This document shows positions 8,603 to 19,566 of a stretch of DNA of 64,000 bases, piece after piece; positions within the stretch are counted from its first letter, which is position 1; each line of letters starts with the position of its first letter. The translations under genes and the position numbers were made by a program. Source of the DNA: Deltaproteobacteria bacterium GWC2_55_46. Its GTDB lineage: Bacteria; Desulfobacterota; GWC2-55-46. Under the pieces are notes generated by a model that saw nothing but the letters and a program-made list of their open reading frames with translations, had not been told where the DNA came from and did not search any database. Location of the stretch: the NCBI GenBank assembly GCA_001595385.3, contig LVEI03000001.1, positions 372,001 through 436,000 of the forward strand. The letters run 5' to 3'.

Positions 8603-9093
8603 ATATTCCCCCTCTTCCTTATCGACTCCATGAGCCCGCCTGCCTTTATAAGCTCCTGCATGAAAGGCGGCACAGGCCGGGCCATAAAGCTCCTGCCTTT
8701 GGTGAGGTTTACTATCTTGCCGCTAGCGATATCAACCTCGAGTATGTCTCCCTGGTCCGTTGAGGCGAAAACCTCTTCGGATTCGAGTATGGAAAGCCCC
8801 ATGTTGAAAGAGTTCCTGTAGAATATCCTCGCGAAGCTCTTGGCTATGACGCAGGCGACCCCGGCGGCCTTAATAGCTATGGGCGCGTGCTCCCTCGACG
8901 AGCCGCAGCCGAAGTTCTTGTCTGCCAGTATTATGTCCCCAGGCTCTACCTTTGAAGCGAACGACGGGTCTTCGTCCTCCATGCAGTGGTTTGCCAGCTC
9001 CTTCGGGTCGGACGTATTGAGATACCTTGCCGGGATTATCTTGTCGGTATCGATGTCGGCTCCGAATTTCCAGACCTTGCCCTTGAAGTTCAT
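8599..9093 (-). CDS. leuD: 3-isopropylmalate dehydratase, small subunit
   Basis: Small (swivel-domain) subunit of isopropylmalate isomerase, which with LeuC interconverts 2- and 3-isopropylmalate. At 164 residues it belongs to the short type found in archaea, clostridia and deltaproteobacteria rather than the roughly 200-residue enterobacterial type. Motifs: DTDKIIPARYL and FGCGSSREHAP. The start ATG at 9093 has GAGGTGAG upstream; the stop overlaps the next gene. It is separated from leuC by a methyltransferase gene. Confidence 0.95.
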   Translation of the reverse strand: MNFKGKVWKFGADIDTDKIIPARYLNTSDPKELANHCMEDEDPSFASKVEPGDIILADKNFGCGSSREHAPIAIKAAGVACVIAKSFARIFYRNSFNMGLSILESEEVFASTDQGDILEVDIASGKIVNLTKGRSFMARPVPPFMQELIKAGGLMESIRKRGNI

Positions 9094-9116
9094 CTGCTCA
9101 CCTCAAAAAAATTCTT

Positions 9117-9764
9117 TTATGTTTTCTTTACCGTTACGAGCTGCAAAAACCTGTTCAGGAAAAATGAACGCCTGAAGTCTCTGAAACCGAGGCCTGTAAG
9201 GAGCGACTGCAGGTCTCCCCTCACCCATTCCTTCGCGCAATCTCCCTCGAAGAACGTGAACAAGAGCGATTGTGCCGCCCTTGTTGCGGCCCCTTCCGCC
9301 CTGTGAAAATCGAGTATGGCGAGCGTGCCGCCGTCTTTAATGACCCTTTTTGCCTCACCAAGCGCCACCATCGCGGCGGAAGGCGCTGCCTCGTGAAGCC
9401 CCATTGAGGCGATGACCCTGTCAAAAGAGGCGTCTGTAAAAGGCAGGGCTTGAGCTTCACCCCTAACAAGGCCCATCCGTACCCCGGCGCCCTTTGCCTT
9501 AACTCCCGCGGCCTTGAGCATGCCATGGGTTACGTCAAGGGCTGTAACGCTCGCGCCCATCCTCGCGGCCATTACGGAGAGCGTGGCAGTACCTGAAAAT
9601 ATCTCCAGGACCCGCTGCCCCTCTTTTATGCCTGCCTCATCAAGGAGCCTTCTCCTCAAGGCCTCCTCACCGCCAAATGGGAGCGCGGCAAGCCTTACGC
9701 CCAGGTCATAGAGCGGTGCAAGCAAGTCATAAAGGAAGTAATGCGAGGGACGGGATCTTCTCAT
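9117..9764 (-). CDS. Class I SAM-dependent methyltransferase, UbiE-like
   Basis: 215-residue soluble Rossmann methyltransferase. SAM-binding motif I is VLEIFSGTATLSVMAARMGA (about 55-74), followed by VTALDVTHGML, the post-I acidic segment, and SFDRVIASMGLHEA (motif IV). It resembles the UbiE/MenG group but is not assigned to quinone synthesis, since no quinone genes are near. It lies between leuC (35 nt upstream) and leuD (23 nt downstream), where other bacteria have none, and is surely in the operon. Substrate unknown. Confidence 0.8.
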   Translation of the reverse strand: MRRSRPSHYFLYDLLAPLYDLGVRLAALPFGGEEALRRRLLDEAGIKEGQRVLEIFSGTATLSVMAARMGASVTALDVTHGMLKAAGVKAKGAGVRMGLVRGEAQALPFTDASFDRVIASMGLHEAAPSAAMVALGEAKRVIKDGGTLAILDFHRAEGAATRAAQSLLFTFFEGDCAKEWVRGDLQSLLTGLGFRDFRRSFFLNRFLQLVTVKKT

Positions 9765-9799
9765 GGTATGGCTTTCAAAGCCCGGCCCTCAAGACATCC

Positions 9800-11068
9800 T
9801 TACTTTGATACCTCGTCAGGGTGAGCTATCCTGCCCATTACGGCTGATGCCGCGGCGATAGCCGGGCTGGCGAGGTAGACCTCGCTTTTGGGGTCGCCCA
9901 TCCTTCCGACGAAGTTCCTGTTCGTGGTGGCAACAGCCCTCTCTCCGGCGGCGAGTATGCCCATGTGGCCGCCGAGGCACGGGCCGCAGGTGGGCGGGCT
10001 TATGACCGCGCCTGCCTTGAGGAATATGTCAAAGTAACCGAGCTTCATCGCCTCGCTGTAGATGAGCGGGGTCGCCGGTATTACGATGAGCCTTACGTAC
10101 TTGGCGGCCTTCTTGCCCTTTAATATCTTCGCCGCTACCTTCAAGTCCTCAAGCCTGCCGTTGGTGCACGAGCCTATGATGACCTGGTCTATGGTGATGT
10201 TCTTAAGCTCCGAGACGTTCTTCGTGTTCTCAGGAAGGTGCGGGCACGCAACCGTCGGCTCTATCTTCGAGCAGTCGTACTCGATGGTCTTGCAATACTG
10301 CGCGTCTGGGTCGCTCTCGTAAAACTTGTATGGCCTTTCGGCCCTCTTCTCGACGTAAGCCTTTGTGGCGGCGTCAGGGGCTATTATGCCGCTTTTCGCC
10401 CCAGCTTCTATCGCCATGTTACACATGGTCATCCTGGATTCCATCGAGAGCTTCTCTATCACCGGGCCGCATAATTCCATCGCCTTGTAGAGCGCGCCGT
10501 CGACGCCTATGTCGCCGATGACCCTGAGTATCAGGTCCTTGCCGCCCACCCATTTATTGAGCTTTCCTCTGAAGACGAACCTCATCGACTCCGGCACCTT
10601 GAACCATATCTGTCCTGTGACCATGACCGCGGCCAGGTCGGTAGAGCCTACACCGGTTGAGAAGGCGCCGAGCGCCCCGTATGTGCAGGTGTGTGAGTCC
10701 GCCCCTATGACCACGTCGCCGGGGAGCACTATGCCCTTCTCGGGAAGGAGCGCGTGCTCGACACCCACGTCCCCGCCCTCGAAGTAATGGGTAAGCTTCT
10801 GCTCTTTAGCGAAGTCGCGCAGTATCTTCACCTGTGTTGCGCTCTTTATGTCCTTATTAGGGGTGAAGTGGTCGGGTACAAGCACGACCTTATTTCTGTT
10901 GAATACCTTCTTCGCGCCGATCCGTTTGAACTCATGGATGGCTATCGGAGCCGTTATGTCGTTGCCAAGGGCGATATCGACCTTCGCGTTGATGAGCTGT
11001 CCTGGAGCTACCTCTTTCAAACCGGCGTGCCTGGCGAGGATCTTCTCTGTAATCGTCATCTGCCTCAT
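9800..11068 (-). CDS. leuC: 3-isopropylmalate dehydratase, large subunit
   Basis: Aconitase-family large subunit that carries the [4Fe-4S] cluster of isopropylmalate isomerase. 422 residues, the short type that partners 165-residue LeuD. Cluster cysteines are visible in [12 protein letters not shown] and in [27 protein letters not shown] is the conserved early block. A second in-frame ATG at 11059 would give [13 protein letters not shown], the more usual N terminus. Homoaconitase-like activity cannot be excluded from sequence, but the leuA/leuB context supports leucine synthesis. Confidence 0.95.
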   Translation of the reverse strand: MRQMTITEKILARHAGLKEVAPGQLINAKVDIALGNDITAPIAIHEFKRIGAKKVFNRNKVVLVPDHFTPNKDIKSATQVKILRDFAKEQKLTHYFEGGDVGVEHALLPEKGIVLPGDVVIGADSHTCTYGALGAFSTGVGSTDLAAVMVTGQIWFKVPESMRFVFRGKLNKWVGGKDLILRVIGDIGVDGALYKAMELCGPVIEKLSMESRMTMCNMAIEAGAKSGIIAPDAATKAYVEKRAERPYKFYESDPDAQYCKTIEYDCSKIEPTVACPHLPENTKNVSELKNITIDQVIIGSCTNGRLEDLKVAAKILKGKKAAKYVRLIVIPATPLIYSEAMKLGYFDIFLKAGAVISPPTCGPCLGGHMGILAAGERAVATTNRNFVGRMGDPKSEVYLASPAIAAASAVMGRIAHPDEVSK

Positions 11069-11151
11069 AAAGTCTTCAGCAACCTCTCACTTTCTCAAGG
11101 GATTAAATAGACACTGACCGCCTTTAAAAAGACGAACATGTCCGCGATAGT

Positions 11152-12696
11152 TTACAACACCAGGCTTTCGCGCCTGTCCTTCTTCCTGTACTCGAGCCTG
11201 TTGAGCGCGTTTATATATGCCTTCGCGCTCGCCACTATTATATCGGTATGCGAGCCCTGGCCGAGGACGATCTGCTCGCCCTCCCTGAGCCTCACCGTGA
11301 CCTCTCCCTGCGCGTCAGTGCCGCCTGTGATGGCGTTTACGGAGTACTTGAGGAGCGTACTCTTCGTGCCGGTTATCTTCGCGATGACGTTATAGGCCGC
11401 GTCAACCGGCCCGTCGCCGGATCCGGACTCCTTTACGGTCGCGCCCCCGACCTCCATCTCGACCTCGGCGGAAGGGGTGGTGTCGGTGCCGCTCTTCACA
11501 TTGAGCTTTACGAGCCTGTACCTGTCGGGCATTTCTATACGAAGGACCTCGTCCTGGACTATGGCCTCGATGTCCTCGTCAAAGACCTCTTTTTTCTGGT
11601 CAGCGAGCTTCTTGAACCTCTCGAATGCCTTGTCGAGCCCCTCTGTGGAAAGCTCGTAGCCGAGCTCGGCGAGCCTTGTCTTGAAGGCGTGCCGCCCGGA
11701 GTGCTTTCCCATGACGAGCGTGGAGCGGGAGATGCCGACCGACTCGGGCACCATTATCTCGTAGGTCGACTTATCCTTCAAGAGGCCGTCCTGGTGTATG
11801 CCGGACTCGTGCGCAAAAGCGTTGTCGCCGACGATGGCCTTGTTGGGCTGCACCATGATGCCCGTTATGCCGCTTACGAGCCTGCTCGTCGGGTATATCT
11901 GCTCCGTCACGATGCCTGTGTCAAGGCCGAGGATGTCCTTTCTGGTCTTGAGTATCATGACTATCTCTTCGAGAGAGGCGTTACCCGCCCTCTCGCCGAT
12001 GCCGTTTATAGTGCACTCGATCTGTCTGGCGCCGTTCACCACGGCCGCGAGCGAATTAGCTACCGAAAGCCCCAGGTCATTATGGCAGTGTACCGATATC
12101 ACGGCCCTGTCGATGTTCCTTACGTTCTCCCTTATGCCCCTTATGAGCGCGCCGAACTGCTCAGGGAGGGCGTAGCCGACGGTATCCGGTATGTTGACCG
12201 TACACGCCCCGGCCTCTATTACAGCCTCTATCATCTCATAGAGGAAGGCTGGCTCTGTGCGGGAGGCGTCCATGGCCGAGAACTCCACGTCCTCCATGTG
12301 CCCCCGCGCCATCTTGACCATCTCTATGGCCCGTTCAAGCGCCTGCTTCTGAGTCAGCCTGAACTGGTGCTTGAGATGTATTTCAGAGGTCGAGATAAAG
12401 GTGTGTATCCTTGTTTTTGGAGCGCCCTTGAGAGCGGCGGCGGCGGCGTCTATGTCCTCCGGCTTGCACCTCGCCAGGCTGCAGATGACAGGCCCCTCGA
12501 CCTCGTGCGCTATCCTCCTTACGCTGTCGAAGTCCCCCGGAGAGCTATAGGCGAAACCCGCCTCTATTACGTCTACGCCGAGCTTGGCGAGCTGCTTGGC
12601 GACGGTTATCTTCTCCTCGGCGTTCATAGAGGCGCCGGGGGACTGCTCACCGTCCCTTAAAGTGGTATCGAATATCCTTACCCTGTTCTCCGTCAT
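11152..12696 (-). CDS. leuA: 2-isopropylmalate synthase
   Basis: Condenses acetyl-CoA with 2-oxoisovalerate, the committed and normally leucine-inhibited step of leucine synthesis. 514 residues: TIM barrel with FDTTLRDGEQSPGASM at the N terminus (metal Asp and catalytic Arg), the HCHNDLG metal motif (about 201-207), GIGERAGNASLEE, and a C-terminal regulatory domain from about 390. Length and motifs fit the proteobacterial LeuA type 1; citramalate synthase is an alternative but less likely. It follows pssA by 4 nt. Confidence 0.93.
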   Translation of the reverse strand: MTENRVRIFDTTLRDGEQSPGASMNAEEKITVAKQLAKLGVDVIEAGFAYSSPGDFDSVRRIAHEVEGPVICSLARCKPEDIDAAAAALKGAPKTRIHTFISTSEIHLKHQFRLTQKQALERAIEMVKMARGHMEDVEFSAMDASRTEPAFLYEMIEAVIEAGACTVNIPDTVGYALPEQFGALIRGIRENVRNIDRAVISVHCHNDLGLSVANSLAAVVNGARQIECTINGIGERAGNASLEEIVMILKTRKDILGLDTGIVTEQIYPTSRLVSGITGIMVQPNKAIVGDNAFAHESGIHQDGLLKDKSTYEIMVPESVGISRSTLVMGKHSGRHAFKTRLAELGYELSTEGLDKAFERFKKLADQKKEVFDEDIEAIVQDEVLRIEMPDRYRLVKLNVKSGTDTTPSAEVEMEVGGATVKESGSGDGPVDAAYNVIAKITGTKSTLLKYSVNAITGGTDAQGEVTVRLREGEQIVLGQGSHTDIIVASAKAYINALNRLEYRKKDRRESLVL

Positions 12697-12700
12697 CTTC

Positions 12701-13507
12701 CTACCTGTTGGCCCCGGCCTCTTTAGGCTCTCGCCTGTCCTTGGCGGGCGCTTTTAAGTTTATCTTCCTTCTCCTGTCTATCAAGGTCGTTATCGGCCCG
12801 GAGGCCACGTACCCGAAGGTAAGAAGGAATAGCATCAGCTGCGGGTTCGCGGCCACGACTATCAATAGGAAGATAAGCCCGACAAGAAACCTGAAAGGCA
12901 TCCTCTGTGAGAGGCTAAACTCCTTGAAGCTGTAATAGTGCACGTTGCTTATCATGAGGAAGGCCAGCGCGTAGACGATCACGAGCACGGTCACGTGCTT
13001 GACCATCTCCTCGCCCCTGCCGATATAGAAGAACATGAGGACGGTCGTGCAGACGAGAGCGGCCGCGGCAGGGATCGGAAGGCCGTTGAAGCGCTTGCTC
13101 TCTACGGTGGTTATCTGGACGTTGAACCGCGCCAGCCTCAAAGCCCCGCATACGACGTACAGGAACGCGGCGAGCCATCCGTACCTTCCGAAAGGCCTCA
13201 ATGCCCATGTGAAGACGAGCACTCCAGGGGCGAGCCCGAAGGCTATGAGGTCGGCCAGAGAATCATACTCGACCCCGAACTTGCTGCTCGACCCGGTGAG
13301 CCTTGCTATCCTGCCGTCCAGGCCGTCGAGTATGCCGGATATTATGATGGCTATCGCGGCGTACTCGAAGTTGCCGTCGAGCGAGGCGATGATGGCGTAA
13401 AAGCCGCCGAAAAGGCTCGCCGAGGTAATCAGGTTCGGAAGGAGATAGACCCCCTTCTTGATCTTTTTCTTCTGGCTGTTCTCGATATTTATCTCGTTAT
13501 CAAGCAT
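12701..13507 (-). CDS. pssA: CDP-diacylglycerol--serine O-phosphatidyltransferase
   Basis: Integral membrane CDP-alcohol phosphatidyltransferase making phosphatidylserine. The signature DG(x)2AR(x)8G(x)3D(x)3D is intact as DGLDGRIARLTGSSSKFG then EYDSLAD. 268 residues, about 7-8 membrane spans; the last 30 residues are basic and cytoplasmic. It overlaps psd by 8 nt, so the two enzymes of phosphatidylethanolamine synthesis are coupled. Confidence 0.93.
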   Translation of the reverse strand: MLDNEINIENSQKKKIKKGVYLLPNLITSASLFGGFYAIIASLDGNFEYAAIAIIISGILDGLDGRIARLTGSSSKFGVEYDSLADLIAFGLAPGVLVFTWALRPFGRYGWLAAFLYVVCGALRLARFNVQITTVESKRFNGLPIPAAAALVCTTVLMFFYIGRGEEMVKHVTVLVIVYALAFLMISNVHYYSFKEFSLSQRMPFRFLVGLIFLLIVVAANPQLMLFLLTFGYVASGPITTLIDRRRKINLKAPAKDRREPKEAGANR

Positions 13508-14141
13508 CCCAGCACCCCAGTATTGAAGAGCCAGCCCTGACCTTCTCCCCGACCTTTACCGTCGGGGTGCAGCCGGCTGGCAGATATACGTCTACCCTCG
13601 AACCGAACCTTATAAGCCCGAACCTCTGCCCCTTCTCGAAGCTCATCCCGGCCTTCGCGTAGCAGACTATCCTTCTGGCTATGAGGCCGGCTATCTGGTT
13701 GAAGGCGAACCTCCTGCCGTTTTCAGCCTCCATTATGACGGCGTTCTGCTCGTTGTGAAGCGAGGCCTTGTCGAGCGAGGCGTTGAAGAACTTTCCAGGG
13801 TTGTATATGACGTCAACGACCCTGCCTGAGGCAGGGACCCTGTTCACATGGACGTTGAAGACGTTCATGAATATACAGATACGCAGCACCTCGGCTTTAA
13901 GGAACTTTTCATCCCTTACCCGCTCCACCTTTATCACCTTGCCATCGGCGGGGCTTATTATCGCGTTCGCGTCTGCCGGAACAACCCTTTCCGGGTCCCT
14001 GAAAAAAGCCAGAACGAAAACGCCCAAAGGCGCGAAAAACAGCTCCAACCATACCAAGCCCGCAATCCATATAACAATTATACAAAATAACGCCGCCAGT
14101 ATAAAGGGATAACCTTCCCTGGCAACCGGGATCCTTGCCAA
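13500..14141 (-). CDS. psd: Phosphatidylserine decarboxylase, short (archaeal-type) form
   Basis: Decarboxylates phosphatidylserine to phosphatidylethanolamine. 213 residues, the short form common in deltaproteobacteria and Aquifex. Two N-terminal spans, SPADGKV, MNVFNVHVNR, and the autocleavage site in RAGSSILG near the C terminus, where Ser becomes the pyruvoyl group after self-cleavage into beta and alpha chains. The TTG start at 14141 is decided by GGAGG with a 7-nt spacer and by the family N terminus ARIPVAREGYPF. Confidence 0.93.
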   Translation of the reverse strand: MARIPVAREGYPFILAALFCIIVIWIAGLVWLELFFAPLGVFVLAFFRDPERVVPADANAIISPADGKVIKVERVRDEKFLKAEVLRICIFMNVFNVHVNRVPASGRVVDVIYNPGKFFNASLDKASLHNEQNAVIMEAENGRRFAFNQIAGLIARRIVCYAKAGMSFEKGQRFGLIRFGSRVDVYLPAGCTPTVKVGEKVRAGSSILGCWDA

Positions 14142-14172
14142 CTAAAAACCTCCGTAAACTGCCTTCTATTAA

Positions 14173-14206
14173 ATAGATACCCTCCCCTGACGGGGAGGGT
14201 ATCTAT
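14173..14206 (-). terminator. 15-bp hairpin between ilvC and psd
   Basis: ATAGATACCCTCCCC (14173-14187) pairs perfectly with GGGGAGGGTATCTAT (14192-14206) around a TGAC loop. On the minus strand the tail is TTAATAG, a weak U-tract, so it may attenuate or stabilise rather than fully terminate. It separates the ilv half from the psd/leu half of the operon. Confidence 0.5.
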
Positions 14207-14228
14207 GAACAACCCTCGTAGCGGCTTG

Positions 14229-15248
<1,020 letters not shown>

Positions 15249-15282
15249 TCAGCGTCCTCCTAAGGATTTTTCGTAGTAAGTA

Positions 15283-15768
15283 TCACTTCTGCTTCGGGCT
15301 TCTGGCCATCGCCACCCTGCCGGTCCTGACTATTTCCTTTATCCCGAAGGGGCGAAGAAGCTCTGTCATGGCCCTTATCTTCTCCTCATCCCCTGTTATC
15401 TCTACCGTGTAGGTGCGCGGGCTCACGTCGACGACCTTGGCCCTGAATATGTCAACGATAGATATTATCTCTGCCCTGGTCTCCGCCGTGAGGTTCACCT
15501 TTATGAGGGCAAGCTCCCTTTCGATATGCTCTTCGCTCGTGAAATCATAGACCTTGATGACGTTTACGAGCTTGTTGAGCTGCTTGTTTATCTGCTCTAA
15601 GACCTTGTCGTCCCCGCTCGTGACTATGGTCATCCGGGATATCTGGGGGTCGAGGGTTTCCGCTACGGAGAGGCTCTCAATGTTAAAGCCCCTACCGGAG
15701 AAGAGCCCCGATATCCTTGAGAGGACACCGAATTCGTTCGTGACAAGCACTGATATCGTATGGCGCAC
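15283..15768 (-). CDS. ilvN: Acetolactate synthase, small regulatory subunit
   Basis: Regulatory subunit of acetohydroxyacid synthase, conferring valine feedback control on IlvB. Two parts are seen: an N-terminal ACT domain (HTISVLVTNEFGVLSRISGLFSGRGFNIESL) and a C-terminal ACT-like domain. I place the start at GTG 15768, which gives VRHTISVLV, the family's usual N terminus, and is preceded by GGAGG seven bases upstream; an ATG at 15792 would add eight residues and lacks an RBS. 161 residues. Confidence 0.93.
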   Translation of the reverse strand: MRHTISVLVTNEFGVLSRISGLFSGRGFNIESLSVAETLDPQISRMTIVTSGDDKVLEQINKQLNKLVNVIKVYDFTSEEHIERELALIKVNLTAETRAEIISIVDIFRAKVVDVSPRTYTVEITGDEEKIRAMTELLRPFGIKEIVRTGRVAMARSPKQK

Positions 15769-15775
15769 AAAAAAA

Positions 15776-15780
15776 CCTCC
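15776..15780 (-). promoter_or_regulatory. RBS that fixes the ilvN GTG start
   Basis: GGAGG on the minus strand, 7 nt before GTG 15768. It lies inside the longer open frame starting at 15792, so it argues for the internal GTG as the true start. Confidence 0.75.
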
Positions 15781-15794
15781 GGAAAAACTCAAAC

Positions 15795-17492
15795 TTAAAC
15801 GAGCAGCATCTTGTTGATGGGCTGGCCGGCAGGGACCATCGGGTAGACCCCCTCGAACTGGTCGACCCTGAAGTCCATGAGCACGGGCTTGCCCTTTATC
15901 GCCAGCCCCTGCCGCAGCACCTTCTCTACCTCTTCAGGCTTCGTGGCCCTCAAGCCCGCCGCCCCATAGGCCTCGGCGAGTTTTACGAAGTCCGGGGCAA
16001 CCGAGATGCAGGTATGGGAGTACCTCTTCTGATAGAAGAGCTCCTGCCATTGCCTGACCATCCCGAGGACCATGTTGTTGAGTATCACCACCTTGACCGG
16101 AAGCTTGTACTGCACGGCTGTGGCGAGCTCCTGTATGTTCATCTGCAAAGACCCGTCACCCGCTATGTCCACGACGGTCTTCCCTGGGAAGGCTATCTGC
16201 GCTCCTATGGCCGCGGGGAAGCCAAAGCCCATGGTGCCAAGGCCGCCTGACGTAAGGAAGGTGCGCGCCTTGTCATATTTAAAGAACTGGGCGGCCCACA
16301 TCTGGTTCTGCCCGACCTCGGTCGTGATTATGGCGTCCCCGCCGGTCAGGTCGTAGAGCTTGTCGATGACGAACTGAGGCTTTATCTTGCCCTTTGGCTC
16401 CTGCTTATAAGACAGCCTGTGGTTGGCGTCCCACCCGGCTACCTCGTTACGCCAGCCCTCGATGCCCTTCCTCTGCTCCTTGAGCGACTTGGGGAGGGCC
16501 TTGATGATCTCCTTCAAGACCGTCTTTACATCCCCGACTATCGGGATATCAACCTTGACGTTCTTGCTGATGGAGGTCGGGTCTATGTCTATGTGCACTA
16601 TGCTGGCGTACGGAGCGAACTCGTCTATCTTGCCCGTCACCCTGTCGTCGAACCTCGCGCCGACGGCTATGAGGCAGTCGGTGTTTGTGACAGCCATGTT
16701 GGCGCAATAGGTGCCGTGCATGCCGAGCATACCCATGAAAAGAGGATGGGTGCCCGGGAAGGCGCCGAGGCCCATGAGGGTCAATGTGGTCGGGATGCCG
16801 AGCTTCTCAGAAAAGGACAAAAGCTCTTCCGACGCATCCGACAGGATCACCCCGCCTCCAGCGTACACTACCGGCCTCTTGGCGGAAAGTATCAGGTCGA
16901 TCGCCCTCTTTATCTGGCCAGGATGCCCCTTGTAATTGGGCTGATAGCTGTCGATAGTGACCTTTTCAGGGTATTTATATTCCTGCAGCCTGTCGTTAAG
17001 AACGTCTTTCGGGATATCGACGAGCACGGGCCCCGGCCTTCCGGTAGTAGCGATGTAGAAGGCCTCCTTCACTATCCTCGGCAGGTCCCTCACGTCCTTG
17101 ATCAGGTAGTTGTGCTTTGTGCACGGCCTGGTGATGCCGACGATATCGGCCTCCTGGAAGGCGTCGTTCCCTATGAGGGCCGTTGGCACCTGCCCGGTGA
17201 ATACCACAATCGGGATAGAGTCCATGTAGGCCGTGGCGATGCCTGTAACGGTATTGGTGGCTCCGGGGCCTGAGGTTACGATGACGACGCCGGGCTTGCC
17301 GTTCGCCCTCGCGTAGCCGTCCGCCATGTGTACCGCCCCCTGCTCGTGCCTTACGAGTATGTGCCTTAACGAGGCGTCATAGAGCGCGTCATATATGGGG
17401 AGCACCGCCCCGCCCGGGAAGCCGAATACGGTGTCAACGCCTTCCTTGATGAGACATTCGATCAAAATCTCAGCGCCGCTTCTCTTGTTCAT
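15795..17492 (-). CDS. ilvB: Acetolactate synthase, large catalytic subunit
   Basis: Thiamine-diphosphate enzyme condensing two pyruvates, or pyruvate and 2-oxobutyrate, at the entry of branched-chain amino-acid synthesis. 565 residues. Seen: [16 protein letters not shown], the activating Glu in [16 protein letters not shown], and the ThDP/Mg motif beginning [12 protein letters not shown] and ending in NN. FAD-binding middle domain (about 190-330). It sits 25 nt after ilvD and just before ilvN, as a holoenzyme pair. Confidence 0.97.
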   Translation of the reverse strand: MNKRSGAEILIECLIKEGVDTVFGFPGGAVLPIYDALYDASLRHILVRHEQGAVHMADGYARANGKPGVVIVTSGPGATNTVTGIATAYMDSIPIVVFTGQVPTALIGNDAFQEADIVGITRPCTKHNYLIKDVRDLPRIVKEAFYIATTGRPGPVLVDIPKDVLNDRLQEYKYPEKVTIDSYQPNYKGHPGQIKRAIDLILSAKRPVVYAGGGVILSDASEELLSFSEKLGIPTTLTLMGLGAFPGTHPLFMGMLGMHGTYCANMAVTNTDCLIAVGARFDDRVTGKIDEFAPYASIVHIDIDPTSISKNVKVDIPIVGDVKTVLKEIIKALPKSLKEQRKGIEGWRNEVAGWDANHRLSYKQEPKGKIKPQFVIDKLYDLTGGDAIITTEVGQNQMWAAQFFKYDKARTFLTSGGLGTMGFGFPAAIGAQIAFPGKTVVDIAGDGSLQMNIQELATAVQYKLPVKVVILNNMVLGMVRQWQELFYQKRYSHTCISVAPDFVKLAEAYGAAGLRATKPEEVEKVLRQGLAIKGKPVLMDFRVDQFEGVYPMVPAGQPINKMLLV

Positions 17493-17517
17493 TTCATTAT
17501 CCGTCCCGTTTTTCCGC

Positions 17518-19179
17518 TCAGCCCTTTACAACCGCGCCGGTATTCGCTGACGTTACCACCTTTGCGTACCTGGCGAGCCAACCGCCCTTTATCTTGGGGG
17601 AAGGCATCTTCCACGCCTTCCTTCTCTCGGCAAGCTCCTTCTCGCTTACCTTAAGCTCTATCTTCCTCGCCGGGATATCAAGCTCTATCACATCACCGTC
17701 TTTAACGAGGGCTATGGGGCCGCCCTCCATGGCCTCCGGCGAGATGTGCCCTATGCAGGGCCCCCTTGTGCCGCCTGAGAACCTGCCGTCTGTTATAAGC
17801 GCAACGCTTTCTCCAAGGCCCATGCCCATCAACGTGGCCGTCGGAGCGAGCATCTCCCTCATGCCAGGGCCGCCCTTGGGCCCTTCATACCTTATGACCA
17901 GCACCTCTCCGGCTTTTATCCGGCGACCGAGTATGGCCTTCATGGCGGCCTCTTCTGAATCAAAGACCCTGGCCTTGCCTGTAAACCGCATCATCTTCTC
18001 GCTTACGCCGGATTGCTTGACGACAGCTCCGAGAGGGGCGATGTTGCCTTTCAGTACCGCAATGCCGCCTTCCTTGTGGTAGGCTTCACCAAGCGGCTTT
18101 ATGACCTTCTCATCGATGAAATCGACGCTCTCTATAAGCGCCTTTATCTTCTTGCCGGAGACCGTCGGGTTGTCCTTCACGAGGCCGCGGAGCCTGTAAA
18201 GGAGCGCCCCCATACCGCCAGCCCAGTGGAGGTCTTCCATGTAATATTCGCCGACCGGCTCAAGGGACGTGATATGAGGGGTCGTGCGGCTTAAGGTATC
18301 AAATGCCTCAAGCGGAAGCTTCACCCCCGCCTCATTCGCTATCGCAAGGAGATGAAGGACCGTATTTGACGACCCGCCGAGGGCGAGGTCCGCCCTTATG
18401 GCGTTCTCGAAGGCCGCCTTCGTCAGTATCTTCCTCGGCGTTATGTTCTTTTTCACAAGCTCTACTATGCGCACGCCGCTGTCAAAGGCTATCCTTCTTT
18501 TATCGGCTGAGTTGGCAAGCGCAGTGCCGCAAAACGGAAGCGACATGCCCATAACCTCAGTAAGGCAGCTCATGGTATTCGCCGTATAGAGCCCCTGGCA
18601 GCTGCCGGCGCCTGGGCAGGCCCCTGTCTCGCAAGAGTTGAGCTCTTCTTTCGTTATCTCGCCCTTCCTGAAACGGCCCATGGCCTCGAAGGTGTCGCGG
18701 ATAAACGACGTCCTCCTGCCCCTGTACCTGCCAGTGAGCATTGGACCGGCCGTGACCACGATGGACGGGATATTGAGGCGCGCCGCGGCCATCAGCATGC
18801 CGGGCGTGATCTTATCGCAGTTCGTGAGGAGCACGAGGCCGTCAAAGGCGTGCGCCTCCGCGACTGTCTCGACCATGTCGGCGATAAGCTCCCTTGAGGG
18901 AAGCGAATAGTGCATGCCCCTGTGCCCCATGGCTATCCCGTCGCATATCCCTGGCAGGCCGAAGAGCATGGGGTATCCGCCGCCGGTGTGGACGCCTTTT
19001 TCTATGAACCTTTCAAGGTCCCTCATCCCGACGTGGCCTGGTATGAGGTCTGTAAAGCTTGAGGCTATCCCTATGAAGGGCTTTTTCATCTCCCCTGTGG
19101 GAACGCCTGTGGCGTAGAGCAGGGCCCTGTGCGGGACCCTTTCAAGCCCTTTTTTTATCCTGTCGCTGCGATTTGCCAT
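17518..19179 (-). CDS. ilvD: Dihydroxy-acid dehydratase
   Basis: Fe-S dehydratase giving 2-oxoisovalerate and 2-oxo-3-methylvalerate. Cluster cysteines are visible in [10 protein letters not shown] and [29 protein letters not shown] and HISPEA lie in the C-terminal domain. Start choice: ATG 19179 gives the family-like [11 protein letters not shown] (about 553 residues); a TTG at 19206 overlapping the upstream stop (TTGA) would add nine residues and has AAGG only 2 nt away. I favour the ATG, but coupling to the upstream gene keeps the TTG possible. Confidence 0.93.
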   Translation of the reverse strand: MANRSDRIKKGLERVPHRALLYATGVPTGEMKKPFIGIASSFTDLIPGHVGMRDLERFIEKGVHTGGGYPMLFGLPGICDGIAMGHRGMHYSLPSRELIADMVETVAEAHAFDGLVLLTNCDKITPGMLMAAARLNIPSIVVTAGPMLTGRYRGRRTSFIRDTFEAMGRFRKGEITKEELNSCETGACPGAGSCQGLYTANTMSCLTEVMGMSLPFCGTALANSADKRRIAFDSGVRIVELVKKNITPRKILTKAAFENAIRADLALGGSSNTVLHLLAIANEAGVKLPLEAFDTLSRTTPHITSLEPVGEYYMEDLHWAGGMGALLYRLRGLVKDNPTVSGKKIKALIESVDFIDEKVIKPLGEAYHKEGGIAVLKGNIAPLGAVVKQSGVSEKMMRFTGKARVFDSEEAAMKAILGRRIKAGEVLVIRYEGPKGGPGMREMLAPTATLMGMGLGESVALITDGRFSGGTRGPCIGHISPEAMEGGPIALVKDGDVIELDIPARKIELKVSEKELAERRKAWKMPSPKIKGGWLARYAKVVTSANTGAVVKG

Positions 19180-19202
19180 CTCGAGTGCGTGTTGCCCCTT
19201 TC

Positions 19203-19424
19203 TCAATGCCTTCTGTAATCGGAGAGCCTCTTTTCCATCTCGTCTTTCAATGCGAGCTTGAGCTTCTTGAGCCTGTTCTTCTCCATCTTCTCATTAGGGC
19301 TCAGGGTCGGCTTCTTCTCCATCTTGGCTATCTTGTTCTCGTAATCCTGGTGGGTCTTAAAGGTCTTTCTGAACCCCTCGTCCTCATCAAGAAGCTTTTT
19401 GACGATCTCGTCGCGTTTTTCCAT
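19203..19424 (-). CDS. DUF465 (YdcH-like) small helical protein
   Basis: First gene of the ilv-leu operon. The 73-residue product has the DUF465 pattern: [30 protein letters not shown], then [23 protein letters not shown], a two-helix hairpin. The function of this family is unknown. The frame is open further upstream, but ATG 19424 follows AAGGTGG at a good distance and matches the family N terminus. Its stop overlaps the possible TTG of ilvD. Confidence 0.8.
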   Translation of the reverse strand: MEKRDEIVKKLLDEDEGFRKTFKTHQDYENKIAKMEKKPTLSPNEKMEKNRLKKLKLALKDEMEKRLSDYRRH

Positions 19425-19487
19425 AAAAGCCACCTTTTTTCCACCTGAAGGTTTTGGATGGGTTATCTTAACCGCGCCCACTTTGAT

Positions 19488-19517
19488 TTAAATACTTATA
19501 ATTGCGCCTTCCTTCAC
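19488..19517 (-). other. Candidate Ile-rich leader peptide of the ilv operon
   Basis: In the roughly 135-nt leader, GTG 19517 opens a 9-codon frame (V-K-E-G-A-I-I-S-I, then TAA); three of nine codons are Ile. AAAGG lies 7 nt upstream. A short hairpin GGTTA-AGA-TAACC follows, but no U-tract, so a full attenuator is not seen. Such short frames can occur by chance. Confidence 0.25.
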
Positions 19518-19532
19518 AAAAGAGCCTTTAAA

Positions 19533-19551
19533 GCCCTTAATTTTTAAGGGC
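19533..19551 (-). other. Leader hairpin downstream of the ilv promoter
   Basis: GCCCTTAA / TTAAGGGC 8-bp stem with a 3-nt loop, about nine bases after the predicted transcription start. It is followed on the minus strand by CTTTAAAGG. It could protect the 5' end or belong to an attenuation fold. Confidence 0.4.
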
Positions 19552-19566
19552 AAATGCAGATATTTT

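Noticed and set aside
11248-12660. 470-codon open frame antisense to leuA
   Set aside because: It mirrors the third-position GC bias of leuA, has no RBS or recognisable domain, and the leuA strand carries all family motifs.
16419-17273. 284-codon open frame antisense to ilvB
   Set aside because: Shadow frame; ilvB motifs are complete on the other strand.
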